Source: Sediminispirochaeta sp964394395
GTDB taxonomy: Bacteria; Spirochaetota; Spirochaetia; DSM-16054; Sediminispirochaetaceae
DNA length: 64,000 nucleotides
Direction: 5' to 3'
Assembly (NCBI GenBank): GCA_964394395.1
Contig: CAYMWV010000002.1
Location: forward strand, 1-64,000
The notes under the pieces are model-generated. The model was given only the letters and a program-made list of their open reading frames with translations, was not told the origin of the DNA and made no database searches. The position numbers and the translations under genes are program-made. Each line of letters begins with the position of its first letter. Positions within the stretch are counted from its first letter, which is position 1. Below, piece by piece: positions 59,215-64,000 of the stretch.

Positions 59215-60645
59215 ATGGAACAGAAACAGTACAGAGCTTACTCAATCGGGAATCTTGACTCAATCCCTGAGGTCGGAAAGCTTTCAGGCTCTTTTTTGGA
59301 AAGGATGAGAGCAGTCGCAACGGTGCTCCCATTTCGGACCAACAACTATGTGACCGAAGAGCTTATCGACTGGTCTAAAATCCCCGCAGATCCCATCTTT
59401 CAGCTCACCTTTCCCCAACCGGGGATGCTCCATGAAGATGATATAAAAGCGATCGAGTCCCTGATCCGCCAGGGAGCTTCCAGGGAAAGGATAGACCGGG
59501 AAGTGTGGAGGATCCGGAGGAAGATGAACCCCCACCCGGCGGGGCAACTGAAACTGAATGTCCCCAGGGAGGGGGGAGAAACCTTCCATGGAATGCAGCA
59601 CAAATATGACGAAACGCTCCTTTTTTTCCCAAGCCAGGGGCAAACCTGCCACGCCTACTGCACATACTGCTTCCGGTGGGCCCAGTTTATTGGAATGGAA
59701 GAGTTGCGGATGGCAAGCATGGAGACCAAACCGCTGATCAGATACCTCAACAGCCACCCGGAAGTGACGGACCTGCTGATTACCGGAGGGGATCCGATGT
59801 TCATGAGAAGCACCCTTCTGCGGCGCTATATCGAGCCAATTCTGAAAGCCCGGCCGGGGGGGCTAAAAACAATTCGAATCGGGACAAAATCCCTATCCTA
59901 CTGGCCCTACCGCTTCACCACCGACAAGGATAGCGAAGATGTGCTGACCCTCTTCCGGGAAGTGGTAAATGCAGGATTTCATCTCGCAGTGATGGCCCAC
60001 TTTACCCATATCCGGGAGCTTTCCACCGAAGCTGTTGCCTCAGCCATTGGGGCCATCCAGAGAACAGGGGCAGTCATCCGATGCCAATCTCCTGTGGTCC
60101 GACATATCAATGACAGCGCTGATATGTGGGCCCGAATGTGGCAGGAAGAGGTTGAGATGGGAATGGTCCCCTATTACATGTTTATCCCCAGAGACACCGG
60201 ACCTAGGGACTACTTCAACATCCCCCTGGAGAGGGCGCTGAAGCTCTTTTCAGATGCTTACCGGCAGGTATCAGGCCTTGCCCGGACCGTCCGGGGGCCC
60301 AGTATGTCCGCAAAACCGGGAAAGATCCTGGTTGACGGGATAAGTCGAATAGGGGGGAAAAAATATTTCGTCCTGAAAGTAATCCAAGGACGAAATGCCT
60401 CCTGGGTAAACCGGGTCTTTTTCGCTGAATACGATCCGGAAGCGAGCTGGATCAGTGAACTGCACCCCGCCTTTGGAGAACGGCGCTTCTTTTTCGAAGA
60501 GGGCAACATCTATGGAGGAGCTCTGCACAAGCCGGTCCGCAATGTTGCGGTAGATGTAAAGCCGGAAATGGAGTTAAGCTCCCCTGCAGCCCCTTTCAGG
60601 AACCCCCGATTCAAAAACCCAGAATGCAAAGAGTCCAACAACTGA
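59215..60645 (+). CDS. KamA-family radical SAM aminomutase
   Basis: A 476-residue radical SAM/PLP enzyme of the lysine 2,3-aminomutase family, which moves an amino group between adjacent carbons. The cluster motif is CHAYCTYCFRW (CxxxCxxC near residue 144), followed by LLITGGDPMFM and MVPYYMFIPRDTGPRDYF. The usual PLP-lysine loop of KamA near the end is represented by RGPSMSAKPGKILVDG, so substrate and mechanism may differ. It has a promoter, a long structured leader and stands alone between broken and glycerol-metabolism genes. A compatible-solute (beta-lysine) role is possible. Confidence 0.85.
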   Translation: MEQKQYRAYSIGNLDSIPEVGKLSGSFLERMRAVATVLPFRTNNYVTEELIDWSKIPADPIFQLTFPQPGMLHEDDIKAIESLIRQGASRERIDREVWRIRRKMNPHPAGQLKLNVPREGGETFHGMQHKYDETLLFFPSQGQTCHAYCTYCFRWAQFIGMEELRMASMETKPLIRYLNSHPEVTDLLITGGDPMFMRSTLLRRYIEPILKARPGGLKTIRIGTKSLSYWPYRFTTDKDSEDVLTLFREVVNAGFHLAVMAHFTHIRELSTEAVASAIGAIQRTGAVIRCQSPVVRHINDSADMWARMWQEEVEMGMVPYYMFIPRDTGPRDYFNIPLERALKLFSDAYRQVSGLARTVRGPSMSAKPGKILVDGISRIGGKKYFVLKVIQGRNASWVNRVFFAEYDPEASWISELHPAFGERRFFFEEGNIYGGALHKPVRNVAVDVKPEMELSSPAAPFRNPRFKNPECKESNN

Positions 60646-60693
60646 AAAAGAACAAATGAAATCGCATTCCAAACAGGGTAGCAGATTGAACGC

Positions 60694-60722
60694 TTGCAGA
60701 AGATTTCCTCCCCTCCTACAAT
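60694..60722 (+). promoter_or_regulatory. Promoter of glpA-like operon
   Basis: TTGCAG (60694-60699), 17 bp, TACAAT (60717-60722), about 20 bases before the GTG start. Confidence 0.6.
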
Positions 60723-60745
60723 GACAGGAGTCGGGAGGGAGCAAG

Positions 60746-62008
60746 GTGAGCAGTGTCGCTAATGGAAAAGATCAAAAGCCGAGGATTGTGATAATCGGAG
60801 GCGGCGGATCCGGTGCTGCCACAGCCCGGGAACTTACCATGTTCGGTTATCGGCCCATGCTGATAGAACGGGATGAGTTGACCGCCGGCACCACCGGGCG
60901 GCACCACGGGCAGCTCCATTCAGGAGCCCGGTACGCCCTGGGGGATCGGGAGATTGCCCGGGAGTGCCTGGAGGAGACAGAGGTGTTGAGGCGTATTGCT
61001 CCGGGACTAATTGAAGATAACGGTGGGCTCTTTGTAGCGGTGAAGGATGAGGAGATGGAGTTTGCCTCCCCCTTCTGTGGAGCGTGCGAGGGGGCAGGAA
61101 TCGAGACCCGAAGGGTAAGTGGGGAGGAGGCACGGCAGCTGGAGCCGGCCCTCTCCGAAAGGGTAAAGGGGGGCGTATTGATCCCTGCGGACGCCTCCTT
61201 CGACGCCTACCGGCTCCCCTTGGCCTTCTTTTCCGCTGCAATGAACTCGGGAGCGAGAATCTACCGCTTTGCAAAGGCGACAGAGATTGAGCTTTCCGGC
61301 GGAAGGGTACAGGCCCTTCATCTGGAAGACCGAATCAATGGAAAAAGCAGGCGACTGGAAGCGGATGTGATAATAAATGCCGGCGGCCCCTGGGTGGGCG
61401 AGATTGCCGCCCTTGGAGGGGTGAACATGGAGGTAACCCCCAGCCCGGGAACCATGGTGGCGGTAAAGGGGCGGCTGGTAAAGCGGGTGATAAGCCGATT
61501 GCGTCCCCCGGACGACGGGGACATCATTGTTCCTCAGCGGGACTTCTCCATAATCGGCTCCACCCAGCGAATCACCAAAACCCCCGACAGTATAAAGACC
61601 AATACTCCCGCCCCAGGCGACCGGGAACTGCTCTTAGACTACGCAGATGAGATGGTCCCCTCCTTTTCGTCGGCTCCCTTCCGGGCTGCCTGGAGCGCCG
61701 CCCGCCCTTTGGCGAAGGAGGCGGGAGAACTTGCAGCAGCGAGGGCCCTCTCCCGGGATTTTGTCTGTGTTCATCACCGGGAAGTGGGGGCTGCAGGGTT
61801 TTTCAGCATGGTGGGGGGAAAAGCGACGGTACTGCGGGCCATGGGAGCGGAAACGGCCCTCCTGGTCCACCGCTACCTGGCCGGAAGGGAAGGGAAAGAG
61901 CTTGAACAGGAAGTGGCAAACCGGTCGAAAAAGGAAATTCTCCCTCCATACAGAAGTTTTTATTCCCTGTTTCACCGATTGGAGAGAGAGAGGAGCCTGA
62001 CATGGTAG
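60746..62008 (+). CDS. glpA: GlpA-like FAD-dependent glycerol-3-phosphate dehydrogenase
   Basis: Oxidises sn-glycerol 3-phosphate to dihydroxyacetone phosphate with FAD. The 420-residue protein has the FAD motif IVIIGGGGSGAATARELTM and the GlpA hallmark TGRHHGQLHSGARYA, plus IINAGGPWVGEIA and the C-terminal GGKATVLRAMGAET. The GTG start has GGGAGGGA upstream. E. coli GlpA is about 540 residues; the C-terminal [2Fe-2S] BFD-like domain is absent here, and an SdhB-like protein encoded next door (7-base overlap) may replace it. No glpB is seen. Confidence 0.85.
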   Translation: MSSVANGKDQKPRIVIIGGGGSGAATARELTMFGYRPMLIERDELTAGTTGRHHGQLHSGARYALGDREIARECLEETEVLRRIAPGLIEDNGGLFVAVKDEEMEFASPFCGACEGAGIETRRVSGEEARQLEPALSERVKGGVLIPADASFDAYRLPLAFFSAAMNSGARIYRFAKATEIELSGGRVQALHLEDRINGKSRRLEADVIINAGGPWVGEIAALGGVNMEVTPSPGTMVAVKGRLVKRVISRLRPPDDGDIIVPQRDFSIIGSTQRITKTPDSIKTNTPAPGDRELLLDYADEMVPSFSSAPFRAAWSAARPLAKEAGELAAARALSRDFVCVHHREVGAAGFFSMVGGKATVLRAMGAETALLVHRYLAGREGKELEQEVANRSKKEILPPYRSFYSLFHRLERERSLTW

Positions 62009-62826
62009 AAAAAAAGCGGGTGGCGCTAATGCTTCGGGTAAAACGGGAGAATGCGAGGGAGCCCCACGGGGGCCAGCTGGATCAGTTCCAGTTAGAAAGC
62101 GATAGTGAGAGCACTGTCCTGGACCTGCTTATGGAGGCCGGAGTACTTGATCAGAGCCTTCTCTTCCGCCACTCCTGCCACCACGGCTCCTGCGGCACCT
62201 GCGCCTGTATCATCAATGGAAAGGAGCGGCTCGCCTGCAGGACCCTGGTAGGAGAGCTTCTGGAAGACGATAAAGCTGCAAACCCACCGGTAATTGAAGT
62301 AGCTCCTTTGAAAGGCTTCCGGGTGATAAAGGACCTGGTCTATGACCCTTCCGGGATGTTCGACAAGATTGATGTTGAGTGGTCCTACCTGACAGCATAC
62401 CAGCACCAGAACCATCACCATGACAATCACCACCACGACCACAGCGGAAAAAAGTTTGAAAGCTGCATAGAGTGCGGGGCATGCATCTCCGCCTGCCCGG
62501 TAATTGCACCTCTTCAGAAGCTCTCCGTTTCAAATGAGGTAAACCCATTCCAGGGCCCCGCCCCCCTGGCGATGCTCCACCGGCAGCTGGAGGAGCTGGA
62601 TANNNNNNNNNNNNNNNNNNNNNNNNNNNNNNNNNNNNNNNNNNNNNNNNNNNNNNNNNNNNNNNNNNNNNNNNNNNNNNNNNNNNNNNNNNNNNNNNNN
62701 NNCCAGGCCGCAAGAGCAGATGGAGCTGCCGCCTGCCAGCGTCACATAGAGTGCAGCCGGGTATGTCCCCAGAATGTGGCCCCCGCCAGGCGGATCCAGC
62801 AGCTTAAAAACCTCCTGGGCATATAG
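62002..62826 (+). CDS. SdhB/FrdB-like iron-sulfur protein with His-rich insert
   Basis: The 274-codon frame includes a 100-N gap (62603-62702), so its true length is unknown. The N-terminal ferredoxin domain has CHHGSCGTCAC and a later Cys for [2Fe-2S]; then CIECGACISACP and, after the gap, CQRHIECSRVCPQNV for two further clusters, as in SdhB/FrdB. Unusually HQNHHHDNHHHDH is inserted between the two domains (about residues 134-146), a possible metal site. It overlaps the GlpA-like gene and likely carries its electrons to a membrane acceptor; no membrane anchor gene is in view. Confidence 0.82.
   Translation: MVEKKRVALMLRVKRENAREPHGGQLDQFQLESDSESTVLDLLMEAGVLDQSLLFRHSCHHGSCGTCACIINGKERLACRTLVGELLEDDKAANPPVIEVAPLKGFRVIKDLVYDPSGMFDKIDVEWSYLTAYQHQNHHHDNHHHDHSGKKFESCIECGACISACPVIAPLQKLSVSNEVNPFQGPAPLAMLHRQLEELDXXXXXXXXXXXXXXXXXXXXXXXXXXXXXXXXXXQAARADGAAACQRHIECSRVCPQNVAPARRIQQLKNLLGI
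62603..62702. other. Assembly gap, 100 N
   Basis: Exactly 100 undetermined bases inside the iron-sulfur protein gene. The frame happens to stay open across it, but the true missing length is not known. Confidence 0.99.
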
Positions 62827-62840
62827 TACAGGCACCGGGG

Positions 62841-62895
62841 CCCCCGGAGTTCGGCACTTCCCCCGGAGTTCGTTACTCCCCCGAAGTTCGTTACT
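62841..62895. repeat. 18-19-bp tandem triplicate
   Basis: CCCCCGGAGTTCGGCACTT, CCCCCGGAGTTCGTTACT and CCCCCGAAGTTCGTTACT follow each other directly in the space after the iron-sulfur gene. Confidence 0.85.
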
Positions 62896-62932
62896 TTAGG
62901 CACAAATTAGATGCCATTGAGCACAAAGGGAC

Positions 62933-62960
62933 TTCACAAAAAAAATAGATGTGTTACTCT
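62933..62960 (+). promoter_or_regulatory. Possible promoter of oadG-oadA operon
   Basis: TTCACA (62933-62938), 16 bp, TACTCT (62955-62960). The -10 match is weak. Confidence 0.35.
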
Positions 62961-63017
62961 ATCTATCTCCCGGTAACAGATGCATCCGGGAAGGACGCTA
63001 TTTTTAAGGAGTGGAGT

Positions 63018-63236
63018 GTGATTGAACAAGGTTTAACACTCATGATTGTGGGTATGGCAGTGGTATTTGTTCTTCTTCTACTGCTGGTATACGTAATGAA
63101 GCTACTCTCGTTTGTGGTGCAGAGGTTTTTTCCCGAAAAAGAGGAAGAGACAAGATCGGCTGCCCAAAATGCACAAAGTGGAGAGTCCGAGCTTATAGCT
63201 GCTGTCGCCGCAGCTGCAGCGTACCACAATCGATAG
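63018..63236 (+). CDS. OadG-like sodium pump decarboxylase gamma subunit
   Basis: A 72-residue protein with one N-terminal membrane helix (LMIVGMAVVFVLLLLLVYVM) followed by a charged tail and an Ala-rich end (IAAVAAAAAYHNR), the typical OadG layout. It anchors a Na+-translocating oxaloacetate or methylmalonyl-CoA decarboxylase. The GTG start at 63018 is set by AAGGAG six bases upstream; a longer frame from 62949 has none. It precedes an OadA-like gene by 39 bp. Confidence 0.82.
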   Translation: MIEQGLTLMIVGMAVVFVLLLLLVYVMKLLSFVVQRFFPEKEEETRSAAQNAQSGESELIAAVAAAAAYHNR

Positions 63237-63275
63237 AAAAGAGAAATCATAGAGAAATCAAGAAGAGGGTTTGCC

Positions 63276-64000
63276 ATGAAGAAGCGTATAGATTTTATGA
63301 TTACGGCATTTCGGGATGGTTTTCAGTCCGTCTATGGAGCCAGAGTACTTACCAGGGATTTCCTTCCGGCGGTAGAAGCTGCTGTGGAAGCGGGGATCGA
63401 TCACTTCGAGGCAGGAGGGGGAGCCCGTTTTCAGAGCCTCTATTTCTACTGCAACGAAGACGCCTTTGAGATGATGGACCAGTTCCGTCAAGCCGCAGGG
63501 CCGGAGGCTAACCTGCAGACCCTGGCCCGGGGGGTAAACGTGGTGGGGTTAGATAGCCAACCCCGGGACATTATCAAGCTCCACGCGAAGATGTTTGCCA
63601 AGCACGGCATCAGTACCATCCGGAACTTTGACGCCCTGAACGACGTAAACAACCTCACCTACTCGGGAGAGTGTATCGTCAACGCCGGATTGAAGCACGA
63701 GGTGTGCGTCACCATGATGGAGCTTCCTCCTGGAGCAGAAGGAGCCCACACCCCTGAGTTCTACATGGGGGTTTTGAAGCAGATCCTCGATGGGGGCATC
63801 AAGTTTGACAGCGTCTGTTTCAAAGACGCTTCAGGAACCAGCGTTCCCCACAAAGTATTTGAGACAATCAAGCAGGCCCGGGCGATGCTTGGGGCAGATA
63901 CCCGGATTGTCTTCCACAGCCACGAGACCGCCGGAACCAGTATTATCGGCTACAAGGCTGCCATCGAAGCTGGAGCAAATCAGATCGACCTCTCCATGGC
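63276..64000 (+). CDS. OadA/PycB-like carboxyltransferase (partial, runs off window)
   Basis: The first 241 residues of a biotin-dependent carboxyltransferase alpha subunit. The family opening MKKRIDFMITAFRDGFQS is a variant of the usual RDAHQS motif; the barrel shows ARGVNVVGL, the metal/carbamate Lys in VCFKDASGTS near residue 184 and the His pair in VFHSHETAG near residue 212. GAGGG precedes the ATG at 63276. The window ends before the conserved carboxylase and biotinyl regions. With OadG it should form a membrane Na+ pump or a pyruvate/oxaloacetate carboxyltransfer complex. Confidence 0.88.
   Translation, partial: MKKRIDFMITAFRDGFQSVYGARVLTRDFLPAVEAAVEAGIDHFEAGGGARFQSLYFYCNEDAFEMMDQFRQAAGPEANLQTLARGVNVVGLDSQPRDIIKLHAKMFAKHGISTIRNFDALNDVNNLTYSGECIVNAGLKHEVCVTMMELPPGAEGAHTPEFYMGVLKQILDGGIKFDSVCFKDASGTSVPHKVFETIKQARAMLGADTRIVFHSHETAGTSIIGYKAAIEAGANQIDLSM

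Noticed and set aside
2254..62702. CRISPR array or tRNA/rRNA genes in intergenic spaces
   Set aside because: No regularly spaced 24-40-bp repeats and no cloverleaf or rRNA-like sequence were seen; all repeats found are short direct tandems.

Overview
The window is a 64 kb piece of a moderately GC-rich, draft-quality bacterial genome: four runs of exactly 100 N (2254-2353, 12125-12224, 30904-31003, 62603-62702) are scaffold gaps. The gene set points to a free-living spirochaete: a short ParC/ParE pair of a divergent type, many hybrid kinases and receivers, a chemotaxis transducer, a small RRM RNA-binding protein, B12-dependent ribonucleotide reductase, GlpA with an SdhB-like partner, and an OadG/OadA-type carboxylase pair. 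The phylum call is an inference from gene content, not from rRNA. Promoters are recognisable as TTG-type -35 boxes, 17 bp, then TAT-type -10 boxes (for example TTGCCA-17-TATAAT before argF).

Layout. 0-5.6 kb: a zinc-metallopeptidase-like gene, ornithine carbamoyltransferase with an operator-like palindrome in its leader, and a triple-PAS/GAF hybrid kinase. 5.8-7.1 kb: an AbiEii-type toxin-antitoxin pair next to an orphan ribbon-helix-helix antitoxin; in both, the -10 box ends six bases before the start codon, suggesting leaderless mRNA. 7.2-12.1 kb: nrdJ, a PTS-EIIA-like regulator and a Na+/H+-type antiporter. 12.3-18.7 kb: chemotaxis transducer, RND pump and adaptor. 18.8-25 kb: a phage-structural-like orphan, a DRTGG ATPase/kinase/receiver operon, and an accessory P-loop ATPase with an operator-like repeat. 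25-31 kb: gdhA, a receiver-PPDK_N fusion and an aminotransferase. 31-38.4 kb: a phosphorelay island (kinases, lone receivers, lone HPt) followed by a large unknown protein. 38.4-45.1 kb: pseudouridine synthase, topoisomerase IV and another hybrid kinase.

45.2-51.9 kb is the most unusual region: a tightly packed minus-strand operon with a DUF3179 lipoprotein, a mercuric-reductase-like flavoprotein, a TVP38 membrane protein, a TauC-like permease, an out-of-frame chimera of a solute-binding protein start and a DUF547 end, an NDH-2-like flavoprotein and a CDP-alcohol phosphatidyltransferase. It looks like a membrane-linked thiol/lipid redox module that has suffered a deletion. 52-58.9 kb: an XRE/membrane pair, nucleotidyltransferase-TPM-LemA, parvulin, RRM protein with long leader and clear terminator, a c-di-GMP enzyme with a degenerate GGDEF, and a DOMON protein beside a broken gene. 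59-64 kb: a lysine 2,3-aminomutase-like enzyme with a structured leader, GlpA plus an iron-sulfur partner with a His-rich insert, and the start of an OadG-OadA operon that runs off the window.

Short tandem duplications (7, 11, 11, 18 and 18-19 bp units, each about three copies) recur in and around intergenic spaces and are a feature of this genome.
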